A stretch of DNA of 64,000 nt from Stictocephala bisonia (Eukaryota; Arthropoda; Insecta; Hemiptera; Membracidae), in assembly GCA_035578905.1 (NCBI GenBank), contig JAQJVL010000323.1, positions 496,001-560,000 on the forward strand, read 5' to 3'. Within the stretch, counting starts at the first letter, position 1; each line of letters begins with the position of its first letter. This document shows, piece by piece, positions 44,829 through 56,365 of this stretch. Both the position numbers and the translations under genes were made by a program. Under the pieces are notes generated by a model. It did no database searches, had not been told where the DNA came from, and saw only the letters and a list, made by a program, of their open reading frames with translations.

Positions 44829-44949
44829 CAGTGTTCATAGTTGTTGAGGCCCACTTTCTTCCAATTATTTTATAAGGCAATTAACAATTGAAGTGAGATT
44901 AGGATAGTTTGTTATAAAAGCATTTTCTTGTTTGTACATTATTTACTTG

Positions 44950-44955
44950 AATAAA
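44950..44955 (+). terminator. Poly(A) signal of the protease homolog gene
   Basis: AATAAA lies 122 bp after the TAA stop, in the expected place for cleavage and polyadenylation of this gene. Confidence 0.6.
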
Positions 44956-44959
44956 ACTC

Positions 44960-45958
44960 ATGTTTAGAAGAATATTTGTCTGTCATTTCTCTTTTTAAAA
45001 CAATTCCAAGCTTCGTTATTATTATAATCTGTCGCTGTGGTTTATACAGTTTACTTAAATCTAAGCTCACAAACTAATGTTAAGTTCTAAGGCTGACCTC
45101 GGGGCTGTAGCCTTAGCCTTAGACCAGTGCACATTCACGTAACTTGACCTCAAGCGGCCCCGGACATTTCATTCACATTGACCCAAAGACATTTTAAACT
45201 TCAATTAGTTGATTTATACCTTTTAAATTTAATTTTAGGTTGTCTTTTTTATATAATCCTTCTTTCCATCGTATATAATGTAAATTAATAAAAGTTTGTA
45301 ATATTTCCTTGTAGGAGTCTTGCAGATCCTAGTGACGTATGGAAAGAGTTGTAACTGAGGGGAAATGCCTGTACACGATTGATTGCGCAACGTTCGCTAT
45401 GTGATTGTATTCATAATTGGAAGGATAGGTCTAAATAGTAACTATGTTGAGGGCCTTGAGGGACTCCAACTCATAAAACTAGTTAAGAAATTAACGTTCA
45501 CCGCGTCGGTTGCTAATGAGCTAATGTCCCTGTCTCAGATCTATCAAACTAAAATCCATTTTATCTAATCCATTTTGTGAAATATCTGTTGTCAACAAAA
45601 CAGTAAAGTCTGTTTTAAGTGACAGCTGTCTACAACAGCTGATTTCATATTTACTGTTTGCCATTACAGCTCATGTGTAGAATCAATAATATAGTCTGTG
45701 TTAACTTGAATACTCCAATCTTTCTGAACCAGATAAAAATCTGCAGGACCAACAGTCAATTCCAGGAAGGTAAAAATATAATTAAAATCAGGGGCTGTCC
45801 GGCAAAGAAATAAAAATTACTTAGGCCTACATTTTCATAAAAAATTTAAAGATTGTACAGAGCATTTAAAAAAAAACGTTCTCTTCATAATTTTTTTATG
45901 TGTATCGTTATACTGTCGGTGGTTTTCTTACGAGCTCAACATTTTTGGTAGGGCCTAT
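44960..45958. other. Non-coding gap
   Basis: CAGCTG hexamers occur at 45623 and 45636. A 61-codon frame at 45383 starts at a non-ATG codon. No gene recognised. Confidence 0.4.
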
Positions 45959-46759
45959 CACAGAGAAAAAACACAGATCGCATCCCATAGCCGCAGCGCA
46001 TGCCTCAGTGGCAGTAACTGAGTACGTTGAGTACAACTTATGTACAGCTTTGTAAATATGTAGTAATAATTAATACTTTTATCCTGTAAGATGACGGGGG
46101 TATAAGGGGGGAATGACAAGGTGCTGGTCCTTCCATCGGATGACAAACAGAGAAATGACCACTCGACACACATTCAGCGCATGCCTCAGTGGCAGTAACT
46201 GAGTACGTAGAGTACAACTTATGTACAGCTTTGTAAATCTGTAGTAATAATTAATACGTTTATCCTGTAAGATGACGGGGGTATAAGGGGGAATGACAAG
46301 GTGCTGGTCCTTCCATGGGATGACAAACAGAGAAATGACCACTCGACACACATTCAGCGCATGCCTCAGTGGCAGTAACTGAGTACGTAGAGTACAACTT
46401 ATGTACAGCTTTGTAAATCTGTAGTAATAATTAATACTTTTATCCTGTAAGATGATGGCGGTATAAGGGGGGAATGACAAGGTGCTGGTCCTTCCATCGG
46501 ATGACAAACAGAGAAATGACCACTCGACACACATTCAGCGCATGCCTCAGTGGCAGTAACTGAGTACGTTGAGTACAACTTATGTACAGCTTTGTAAATC
46601 TGTAGTAATAATTAATACGTTTATCCTGTAAGATGATGGCGGTATAAGGGGGGAATGACAAGGTGCTGGTCCTTCCATCGGATGACAAACAGAGAAATGA
46701 CCACTCGACACACATTCAGCGCATTATTGGATGTGACCCCTGTTTATTTCTTCTCTGTG
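45959..46759. mobile_element. TIR element family E, internally expanded
   Basis: The left end CACAGAGAAAAAACACAGAT then CGCATCCCATAGCCGCAGCG matches the complement of the right end (GGATGTGACCCCTGTTTATT then TCTTCTCTGTG). The same ends bound a 279-bp relative at 50474. This copy is about 800 bp because an internal 181-bp segment is repeated in tandem. It has no transposase and is non-autonomous. Confidence 0.8.
45994..46722. repeat. 181-bp tandem repeat, 4 copies, inside element E
   Basis: CAGCGCATGCCTCAGTGGCA begins at 45994, 46175, 46355 and 46536, and a fifth CAGCGCAT at 46717 switches directly into the element's right end. Spacings are 181, 180, 181 and 181 bp. Overlapping minus frames of 71-151 codons repeat with the units and are by-products. 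Confidence 0.95.
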
Positions 46760-47012
46760 ACTCTACACAAAATACAAATTAAAATGGCGTTTCCTAGACA
46801 TGACTCTTTTGTACCTTATAAATGTTAACAAACCCTTTTAATGGTCACTCTAACGTTTTGTTAAAATAAATATTTAAAAGATGTACACTTATTTATAAAT
46901 GGAAATTGTTTTAATTTTAAACGTTTATTTTAATAATTTGTCTGGATAAAGCTAATATTTGTCAGCGCCGGAAATATGCAGGCTTGAGTATCTTTTGTAT
47001 TGTAGGATAGTT
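46760..47012. other. AT-rich spacer
   Basis: Nothing recognised. Confidence 0.4.
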
Positions 47013-47166
47013 ATAGGTTGGGTATTTTTAGGTTAGGTTAGGTTGGGTTTGGCTGAAAGGTTAGGTTTGTTTGGTTGGGATATGTCGGATTACGTTTGGT
47101 TGGGTTAAGATTAAGTTTATTAATGTTGGGTTATGTCAGGTTAGATTTAGTTATGTTAGGTTATAT
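47013..47166. repeat. Degenerate TTAGG-like repeat
   Basis: The stretch is built of GGTTAGGTT, GGTTGGGTT and similar words with many substitutions. It is a decayed relative of the insect telomere repeat or of a related simple repeat. Confidence 0.6.
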
Positions 47167-47919
47167 CAATGTTCGTTCAACAAGAATTTATTGAATATTT
47201 TTGTCTTGCATGTAAAACAATAGGGTATGTATCGGTCCTATCCTTGGGCGAAGTTATATGAGCACTCACTGTAAATATCTAATTTTCTGTGTGGTGTTCC
47301 GGAAGCTCAAAGCCCAAAGCAAGAGGCTCACTTGTTGGGGCAAAATTAATTCATCCCCTCGACAGGGTGAGATTTATAATAGGGAGGGAGCGCACCCCTG
47401 CTTCTTGCGTCCCTCCGCCCCCGCCATCCGATGTGTGTCGTGCTGCTGCTCAGATGCAATTTACTCGTGGGAAACTTTCCTACTAAATTTATTACTTTAA
47501 GGTTATTAGTTAAACATTCTAAGTCAAATTAATTAAGTATTTTAAGGTATTTATTTTTTTATGAATCATAAAATATAAAATATTTGTTGTTTTATGTCTT
47601 GTTGCTGATTTAATATAGGCAGTCTCTTGAATGTGAAAGAAACTGCATTATCTACGCCTTACTATTCGTATTATAAAAATAGATATCTTTAAACAATAGG
47701 CTATATACTAACGTATTTGTGTGGTTTACTTTTTTTCTTATTAAATATATTCAAGAAACTTTTTAAAGAACAATAAATTACATAATGGTATTGTTGTAAT
47801 CAATAAGGGTCTGTAAACGATGAAGAGCTACACAATATATGCCAGTGGGGGACATAAGGCCCGTATCAGTGTCAATAGGGGTGGACTAAAAGCAACAGTG
47901 GTAATTAAGTAATGGACCT
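47167..47919. other. Non-coding gap
   Basis: A moderately GC-rich patch at 47290-47480 is open in two frames (65-80 codons) with no recognised domain. The rest is AT-rich. Confidence 0.4.
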
Positions 47920-48549
47920 TAAGTATGACCGCTGTAATCAGGTAATGTGAACAGTCCTTGTCGCAATGGCCGTCAGTCGTCAGCCAGTAACAGGTACTGG
48001 TAGTGGAGATCCTGTGGTCGGACCGTCAGTTAGGGCAGGTATGAGCGCTGTAACAGGTAATGTGATCGGTCCTTGTCGCAATGGCCGTCAGTCGTCAGTC
48101 AGTAACAGGTACTGACTGGTAGTGGAGATCCTGTGGTCGGACTGTCAGTTAGGGAAGGTATGAGCAACGTAATCAGGTAATGTGATCGGTCCTTGTCGCA
48201 GTGGCCGTCAGTCGTCAGTCTGTAAAAGGTGCTGGTAGTGGAGATCCTGTGGTTGGACAGTCGGTTAGGGAAGGTATGAGCAACGTAATCAGGTAATGTG
48301 ATCGGTCCTTGTCGCAATGGCCGTCAGTCGTCAGTCTGTAACAGGTACTGGTAGTGGAGATCCTGTGGTCGGACCGTCAGTTAGGGCAGGTATGAGCGCC
48401 TTAATCAGGTAATGTGATCGGTCCTTGTCGCAGTGGCCGTCAGTCGTCAGCCAGTAACAGGTGCTGGCTGTGGAGATCCTGTGGTCGGACCGTCAGTTAA
48501 GGCAGGTATGAGTGCCGTAATCAGGTAATGTGATCGGTCCTTGTCGCAG
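47920..48549. repeat. 116-119-bp tandem repeat, about 5 copies
   Basis: GATCCTGTGG recurs at 48008, 48127, 48243, 48359 and 48475. The unit contains GGTAATGTGATCGGTCCTTG, TCGCAATGGCCGTCAGTCG and GTAACAGGTACTGGTAGTGG. The first period carries a short internal duplication (CTGACTGG). Confidence 0.93.
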
Positions 48550-48934
48550 CTGTGCACCAGTCACAATAAAACCGTCACGTAGAGAAGCAAAAAAGCCGAT
48601 TTACTCGCTGTGGGTTTTTGCCGCCGCACCGCTTGTTTATCATCTATTGCTAGGCTTTTTGTTTCTTTGTCAACTCGCGTCTTGTTTATTGAGTGTTTGT
48701 GACGGAAGTTCTCCTTGGTCGAGGATTTATTGGTCCCTTCTTTGCTATAGGCATCTCGTTTAACTTCTATTCAGCTCAGTTTTTATCTCATTAAATGTTT
48801 ACGATTGCATTCGTTACATCTAAAATATTTTAAGAATGTTTTCAAAAAATTGGAATCCCTCCTGTGGTTAGAAGCAGCATTATGGTTCTTCATGTCTTAC
48901 AAATTTGAACCACAACGTCCTCAGTATTAACTCA
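48550..48934. other. Non-coding gap
   Basis: An open frame at 48530-48763 starts inside the array and has no recognised domain. Nothing else seen. Confidence 0.4.
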
Positions 48935-48936
48935 TA

Positions 48937-50365
48937 TACAGGGTTGGGCAACAGTCTGGAATATATTCATTATTTTTAACACTATTGAAAAAATGCAATG
49001 AAACTCTTTGTAGTTTTTTACATGTCCTTATCCCAGACATTTAGATATATTTGACTTGATTTTCGCATATCCAGGGTATGGGCCATGAAGGAAGTCTTAA
49101 CATTTTTAAGAACAAGCCTACGTCGAGTTACATCTCATTGTAAACGTCTTTGTTTGTAAAACACAAAAGTGCAAACCTAAAGGTCAAATGGATGACCCAG
49201 TCATAAAATAATTCAGCCACTCAAAGAATTTAATGTCATATAACTAATACTGTTTAAAAACAATGATAAGATACAGTAGTTATTATCTATTGCTATATAT
49301 ATAATTTAACTGACTGAATATGAGAATTTAATTCCTAAAAAAGTAACAAATTATTATAATAATTTTTTAATCTATCTACGGTAAACCTACTATCAAAAGT
49401 AGTTTAAAATTTTTCATATTTTTGTTAAATTACATAGTTATATTCGAACGCAGTCTTTCGTTAGGATTGTTAACAATCAACAAGATACTCAACAACAGGG
49501 ACATCAAACAGGGATAAATAAATAGCCTTATAACCAAGAAGAATTAGTGATATGACAGTAAATGCTTTGAGTAGCTGTACGTACTGACTGGGTCATCCTT
49601 TGGACCTCAGGTTTGCACTCTCGTGTTTTACAAACAAAGACCTTTAAAATGAGGTATAACTTGAGGGCCGTAGAACGTTTGGCACACATTTTTGGCCGAT
49701 TTGGAATGGCACGATTGGCACAGTCATTAGAGGGGATTAAGAAGGGTCAACCTGTAAGTTTCAGAAAGGCACGATTGGCACACACCGCCCGGCCAGGTAG
49801 TAGCAGCCAGGTGGCCAGAATGCGGGAAAATGGGAACTTTTTTGCCCCCGCAAATTCCCTGCTGTGGTGCTTATTGAAGTAAGCAACTAACCTAACCTAA
49901 CCTAACCTAACCTAACCTAACCCAACCCAACCCAACCCAACCTAACCTAACCTAACCTAACGTGAGGTTTAAATTTAAAAATTTGTTATATCACGGGCAA
50001 ATGACTGCCACGCAGAGTTGACGGGAATAATAAAATTCCCGTTTTCCCTCGTTCGATGGCGTCTACCTGGTCGAGCGACTGTGCCAATCCTGCCTTTTCC
50101 AAGCAGGCGAGTTGATTGTGCCAATACTGCCATGGGCAGAAGGTCCAAAAATGTGTGCCAATCGTCCCGTCCCCAACTTGAGGTAGGCTTACATTTAACA
50201 TTTTTAAACTTCCTTCGCTGACCATTCCCTAGCAATACCAAAAACGAGTAAAATATGAATAAATGTTAGGTATAGTGACATGTAATGTACATATCTGCAA
50301 AGTTTCGTACATTTCTTTCATTAGTTTTATAATTAATATAATCCAGACGTTTGTCCAATCCTGTA
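48937..50365. mobile_element. Composite foldback element with TA flanks, about 1.43 kb
   Basis: The left end TACAGGGTTGGGCAACAGTC and right end GACGTTTGTCCAATCCTGTA are inverted, with TA on both sides, as in Tc1/mariner-type insertions. Similarity between the two ends continues inward for about 200 bp. Inside, 49138-49203 is inverted again at 49587-49655. A second pair (about 49673-49885 and 49965-50195, with the words TTGGCACACATTTTTGG) is inverted around a (CCTAA)n core. The element looks like two related foldback elements fused end to end. There is no transposase. Frames at 49613, 49975, 49986 and 50018 are by-products. Confidence 0.8.
49889..49961. repeat. Telomere-type (CCTAA)n block, about 14 units
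   Basis: Five CCTAA-type units, four CCCAA variants and four or five CCTAA units run without interruption. CCTAA is the complement of TTAGG, the standard insect telomere repeat. It sits exactly at the symmetry centre of the inner palindrome of the 48.9-kb element. Confidence 0.9.
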
Positions 50366-50473
50366 TATTATAATAGTAGTTAATATATATGTAGGACGTA
50401 TTTTCTCCATCAAAGTTGGTGACAAAATATTACGTCACAATGCAGTAAACCTGGACTAAGTTTACATGTCTTA

Positions 50474-50752
50474 CACAGAGAAGAAATAAACAGAGGTCGC
50501 TTTCTTATGGCTGCAGCGAACGCCTCCATGGAAATTTTATATAGATTACAACTAATGTACAACTTTACATCAGCATTAATAATTACTACATATTTATCAA
50601 TAGGGGGTATTAATTTATTTATAAGTACTTTATTTATTTATAAGTAAGGTACAGTACTAACAAGGAGCTGGCCCTGTAATCGCATGGCAAACAGGAGTCG
50701 ACACACATTTAACGAACTATTGGACGCGACCTCTATTACTTTCTTCTCTGTG
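50474..50752. mobile_element. TIR element family E, compact copy (279 bp)
   Basis: CACAGAGAAGAAATAAACAG then AGGTCGC at the left is the complement of GCGACCTCTATTACTTTCTT then CTCTGTG at the right, a TIR of about 27 bp. The element is flanked by TA on both sides. The internal order GGCTGCAGCGAACGCCTCC, then ACTAATGTACAACTTTAC, AATAATTACTACA and GGAGCTGGCC matches one unit of the 181-bp repeat in the copy at 45959. Confidence 0.85.
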
Positions 50753-51145
50753 TATATATTTAAAAACATATCACAGTTGAAGAAGTAATATTGTAATTAG
50801 CTTGTATCTAAATCCAAAAAGCAAGTTGTAAAAGAGTAACTACCCTTACATTGGTTATAATTTGACACCCCATATTGGAGAGAGGAAGTAGGAATTGAGT
50901 TACAACGTGAAAAGTATGGAAATTTTTATTTGTGAAACTAATAAAAATGTAAACTGAATCATTACACCGTAAACAGTCCATGGTGCATAATATGGCATTT
51001 TACATGTTGATTGACCGAATAATTCGATATAAAAATATATAATGTCTATGTGCTTATAAATCAACACATTGTTAAATACTGTACGTATATTTATTCGAGA
51101 CAATTATTTATATTTAATTTCAAAATAGAAATTGTATTACATACT
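50753..51145. other. AT-rich gap
   Basis: Nothing recognised. Confidence 0.4.
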
Positions 51146-51645
51146 AGGGGACAGCCATGCACGCTTCACGTGCCACCCCGACGCTCGCTGAGCTCGACAC
51201 ACTACCTACGTCTTCGGCCTCGTGACTTTTGAGTACAATAAAATAGTATATTAACTGCATAACATAAAATCACAATATTAAATTTATTCACTGTATCTCA
51301 CTCACACCACTTGCTTCGCTACCTATTTAGCCTATATCAAACGTGTTTATTACATTTGTTTTTGTTTAACAGCTGAAGAATAAACTTATAGTATAAGATT
51401 AAAAATGCATCAATGTCAAACATTCAAAATATACATGTTTGTTTATTCACTAAACAGCTGTTAATAATTTACTAAAATCAAACCGATGTTGTCATTATGG
51501 AACAATATTTTAGGGGCAGATGTCTTATTTAAGACCTAAAGAAACAGTGTACAAAATTTCAGATCTCTACCTACACGGGAAGTTGGAGAGTTAGTGATAA
51601 GTGAGTCAGTCAGCCAGGGCTTTGCCTTTTATATATATATATTGT
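51146..51645 (+). mobile_element. Arthropod-type repeat ending in (TA)n
   Basis: It starts near ACTAGGGGACAGCCATGCAC with GCTTCACGTGCC. It ends with CAAAATTTCAGATCTCTACC, GGAAGTTGGAGAGTTAGTGA, GTCAGTCAGCCAGGGCTTTG and CCTTTTATATATATATA. This beginning and ending belong to a repeat style widespread in arthropods. The class and exact borders are uncertain. Confidence 0.45.
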
Positions 51646-51707
51646 AGATGGACCAGTTATCTTATTGAATAGTTAATTTAATTGTTACATGTGTATTGAA
51701 TGGGCAA

Positions 51708-51835
51708 CCATACACAAACGAAGGCGATGACCCTCCCACTCACCCATACACACACGGTGGTGATGACCCTCCCACCCACCCATACAGTTACGGTGGTATT
51801 GACCCTCCCACCCACCCATACACGTAAGGTGGTAT
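51708..51835. repeat. 36-bp tandem repeat, 4 copies (locus 1)
   Basis: CCATAC landmarks at 51708, 51744, 51780 and 51816 are exactly 36 bp apart. The unit CCCACCCACCCATACACG, then GGTGGTATTGACC, is the same minisatellite as the longer array at 58.5 kb. Confidence 0.9.
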
Positions 51836-52502
51836 ATAGCTAATAGTTATATGATTAACTGATATTAAAAGAGTTAAAAAAATTAAAATTTTACAGCCAA
51901 CAAGGTTTTATACACCCAGTTTGTCACTAATAAATTACGCATGTTTATTTTGTACGTTTTATAAGTGGTCCTGTGTGAATTATCAGCAGTTGTCAGCCGT
52001 GGGAGAGAACATTGATTTCACGAGGTTTGCAACACTGTTAATACCTTCAAATGCGCTCCACGGAATTTGGCCCGCGGTTAATTCCACACTTATGTGTTGC
52101 TTCTGTATCTGAAATCAGATTTATTTGTTTAGAATTATTAAGAATTCTACAGCAGAGACAAGAATAAATGAGAGGTAGATTTTAAATGAAATTGGCGCAA
52201 AATTTAAAAAAATTAGCAATTACGATGGTATTTTATATTACCAAGAACCAGTCTTAAAAGTACGCAATACTTGGGATTTTCGACGATTATGTTGATTGAA
52301 TGTAGTCTTAGTTACAAATTACTTTAGTTTTTGTATCACTCTAGATTGTGTTAAAATCCACTCACTAGTTATTACGTGCATAATCGTCGAACGCATATCT
52401 TCAAGTCAGACTTCCTGTAGCAGACGAAACGAGCTTGGCGCGGCTTCCGATGTGCAGTACATTACAAAAGTCACATTGCTGTTGCTGTTGTGTTGGATAA
52501 AT
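51836..52502. other. Non-coding gap before the 68-bp array
   Basis: 52440-52490 contains GCAGTACATTACAAAAGTCA then CATTGCTGTTGCTGTTG. A similar AGTATATTACAAAAGTTACA occurs on the minus strand at 6.27 kb, perhaps from one retroposon 3' end. No gene recognised. Confidence 0.4.
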
Positions 52503-55500
52503 AATTTACAGTTGACTCGGTGTCTGGCGTGGTAGTAAGATGAACAAGTAATTAGTATTGTTAGGTAAGTAGTTTACAGTTGACTCGGTGTCTGGCGTGG
52601 TAGTAAGATGAACAAGTAATTAGTATTGTTAGGTAAGTAGTTTACAGTTGACTCGGTGTCTGGCGTGGTAGTAAGATGAACAAGTAATTAGTATTGTTAG
52701 GTAAGTAGTTTACAGTTGACTCGGTGTCTGGCGTGGTAGTAAGATGAACAAGTAATTAGTATTGTTAGGTAAGTAGTTTACAGTTGACTCGGTGTCTGGC
52801 GTGGTTGTAAGATGAACAAGTAATTAGTATTGTTAGGTAAGTAGTTTACAGTTGACTCGGTGTCTGGCGTGGTAGTAAGATGAACAAGTAATTAGTATTG
52901 TTAGGTAAGTAGTTTACAGTTGACTCGGTGTCTGGCGTGGTAGTAAGATGAACAAGTAATTAGTATTGTTAGGTAAGTAGTTTACAGTTGACTCGGTGTC
53001 TGGCGTGGTAGTAAGATGAACAAGTAATTAGTATTGTTAGGTAAGTAGTTTACAGTTGACTCGGTGTCTGGCGTGGTAGTAAGATGAACAAGTAATTAGT
53101 ATTGTTAGGTAAGTAGTTTACAGTTGACTCGGTGTCTGGCGTGGTAGTAAGATGAACTAGTAATTAGTATTGTTAGGTAAGTAGTTTACAGTTGACTCGG
53201 TGTCTGGCGTGGTAGTAAGATGAACAAGTAATTAGTATTGTTAGGTAAGTAGTTTACAGTTGACTCGGTGTCTGGCGTGGTAGTAAGATGAACTAGTAAT
53301 TAGTATTGTTAGGTAAGTAGTTTACAGTTGACTCGGTGTCTGGCGTGGTAGTAAGATGAACAAGTAATTAGTATTGTTAGGTAAGTAGTTTACAGTTGAC
53401 TCGGTGTCTGGCGTGGTAGTAAGATGAACAAGTAATTAGTATTGTTAGGTAAGTTGTTTACAGTTGACTCGGTGTCTGGCGTGGTAGTAAGATGAACAAG
53501 TAATTAGTATTGTTAGGTAAGTAGTTTACAGTTGACTCGGTGTCTGGCGTGGTAGTAAGATGAACAAGTAATTAGTATTGTTAGGTAAGTAGTTTACAGT
53601 TGACTCGGTGTCTGGCGTGGTAGTAAGATGAACAAGTAATTAGTATTGTTAGGTAAGTAGTTTACAGTTGACTCGGTGTCTGGCGTGGTAGTAAGATGAA
53701 CAAGTAATTAGTATTGTTAGGTAAGTAGTTTACAGTTGACTCGGTGTCTGGCGTGGTAGTAAGATGAACAAGTAATTAGTATTGTTAGGTAAGTAGTTTA
53801 CAGTTGACTCGGTGTCTGGCGTGGTAGTAAGATGAACAAGTAATTAGTATTGTTAGGTAAGTAGTTTACAGTTGACTCGGTGTCTGGCGTGGTAGAAAGA
53901 TGAACAAGTAATTAGTATTGTTAGGTAAGTAGTTTACAGTTGACTCGGTGTCTGGCGTGGTAGTAAGATGAACAAGTAATTAGTATTGTTAGGTAAGTAG
54001 TTTACAGTTGACTCGGTGTCTGGCGTGGTAGTAAGATGAACACTTAGGTAAGTAGTTTACAGTTGACTCGGTGTCTGGCGTGGTAGTAAGATGAACAAGT
54101 AATTAGTATTGTTAGGTAAGTAGTTTACAGTTGACTCGGTGTCTGGCGTGGTAGTAAGATGAACAAGTAATTAGTATTGTTAGGTAAGTAGTTTACAGTT
54201 GACTCGGTGTCTGGCGTGGTAGTAAGATGAACAAGTAATTAGTATTGTTAGGTAAGTAGTTTACAGTTGACTCGGTGTCTGGCGTGGTAGTAAGATGAAC
54301 AAGTAATTAGTATTGTTAGGTAAGTAGTTTACAGTTGACTCGGTGTCTGGCGTGGTAGTAAGATGAACAGTTAGGTAAGTAGTTTACAGTTGACTCGGTG
54401 TCTGGCGTGGTAGTAAGATGAACAAGTAATTAGTATTGTTAGGTAAGTAGTTTACAGTTGACTCGGTGTCTGGCGTGGTAGTAAGATGAACAAGTAATTA
54501 GTATTGTTAGGTAAGTAGTTTACAGTTGACTCGGTGTCTGGCGTGGTAGTAAGATGAACAAGTAATTAGTATTGTTAGGTAAGTAGTTTACAGTTGACTC
54601 GGTGTCTGGCGTGGTAGTAAGATGAACAAGTAATTAGTATTGTTAGGTAAGTAGTTTACAGTTGACTCGGTGTCTGGCGTGGTAGTAAGATGAACAAGTA
54701 ATTAGTATTGTTAGGTAAGTAGTTTACAGTTGACTCGGTGTCTGGCGTGGTAGTAAGATGAACAAGTAATTAGTATTGTTAGGTAAGTAGTTTACAGTTG
54801 ACTCGGTGTCTGGCGTGGTAGTAAGATGAACAAGTAATTAGTATTGTTAGGTAAGTAGTTTACAGTTGACTCGGTGTCTGGCGTGGTAGTAAGATGAACA
54901 AGTAATTAGTATTGTTAGGTAAGTAGTTTACAGTTGACTCGGTGTCTGGCGTGGTAGTAAGATGAACAAGTAATTAGTATTGTTAGGTAAGTAGTTTACA
55001 GTTGACTCGGTGTCTGGCGTGGTAGTAAGATGAACAAGTAATTAGTATTGTTAGGTAAGTAGTTTACAGTTGACTCGGTGTCTGGCGTGGTAGTAAGATG
55101 AACAAGTAATTAGTATTGTTAGGTAAGTAGTTTACAGTTGACTCGGTGTCTGGCGTGGTAGAAAGATGAACAAGTAATTAGTATTGTTAGGTAAGTAGTT
55201 TACAGTTGACTCGGTGTCTGGCGTGGTAGTAAGATGAACAAGTAATTAGTATTGTTAGGTAAGTAGTTTACAGTTGATTTGGTGTCTGGCGTGGTAGTAA
55301 GATGAACAAGTAATTAGTATTGTTAGGTAAGTAGTTTACAGTTGACTCGGTGTCTGGCGTGGTAGTAAGATGAACAAGTAATTAGTATTGTTAGGTAAGT
55401 AGTTTACAGTTGACTCGGTGTCTGGCGTGGTAGTAAGATGAACAAGTAATTAGTATTGTTAGGTAAGTAGTTTACAGTTGATTTGGTGTCTGGCGTGGTA

Positions 55501-56047
55501 GTAAGATGAACAAGTAATTAGTATTGTTAGGTAAGTAGTTTACAGTTGACTCGGTGTCTGGCGTGGTAGTAAGATGAACAAGTATTTAGTATTGTTAGGT
55601 AAGTAGTTTACAGTTGACTCGGTGTCTGGCGTGGTAGTAAGATGAACAAGTAATTAGTATTGTTAGGTAAGTAGTTTACAGTTGATTTGGTGTCTGGCGT
55701 GGTAGTAAGATGAACACTTAGGTAAGTAGTTTACAGTTGATTTGGTGTCTGGCGTGGTAGTAAGATGAACAAGTAATTAGTATTGTTAGGTAAGTAGTTT
55801 ACAGTTGATTTGGTGTCTGGCGTGGTAGTAAGATGAACACTTAGGTAAGTAGTTTACAGTTGATTTGGTGTCTGGCGTGGTAGTAAGATGAACACTTAGG
55901 TAAGTAGTTTACAGTTGATTTGGTGTCTGGCGTGGTAGTAAGATGAACAAGTAATTAGTATTGTTAGGTAAGTAGTTTACAGTTGATTTGGTGTCTGGCG
56001 TGGTAGTAAGATGAACAAGTAATTAGTATTATTAGGTAAGTAGTTTA
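52503..56047. repeat. 68-bp satellite array, about 53 copies
   Basis: The unit is TTGACTCGGTGTCTGGCGTG, GTAGTAAGATGAACAAGTAA, TTAGTATTGTTAGGTAAGTA and GTTTACAG. Most copies are identical. Shortened units that lack the AAGTAATTAGTATTG stretch occur near 54040, 54370, 55715, 55840 and 55890. TTGATTTGG replaces TTGACTCGG in many units after 55270, and in all units after 55680. Each unit contains a consensus-like splice donor (AGGTAAGT) and acceptor (TTTACAG). Confidence 0.97.
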
Positions 56048-56365
56048 TATTGTTAGGTTAAAAAGTCTAAGGTTTGGTAATACGAGCAAAGTGTTTAATG
56101 GACAGTCCGTTTTGTCAACACTCATGATCCACACTTGTTCCTGAGCGCTCTCTAATCCTGAGTCCACAGAAGCCGTTAAACCTAACTGAATCCTCTGCAT
56201 CTTGATGGAAATGTGTTTATTTGTAGAGAAGATGGTCCTTAAGGGCGTTCCTCTACAAATATATAAGGACTTTCCTCACAATTAACTTTAAAATACGAAT
56301 AATAGGAAAGGAAGATGATTGTTGTATTATCTTGGTATCATAAAGGATGAGCAACGAATTCTTAA
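56048..56365. other. Non-coding spacer
   Basis: Nothing recognised. Confidence 0.4.

Noticed and set aside
44213..44857. Minus-strand frames of 62-135 codons opposite the protease homolog gene
   Set aside because: They are shadows of the GC-rich coding strand. No independent domain.
46079..46715. 151-codon and 91-codon minus frames
   Set aside because: They repeat with the 181-bp units and are not open in the single-unit relative at 50.47 kb.
47013..47166. True chromosome-end telomere
   Set aside because: The TTAGG-like words are highly degenerate and flanked by ordinary DNA on both sides, so this is an internal decayed repeat.
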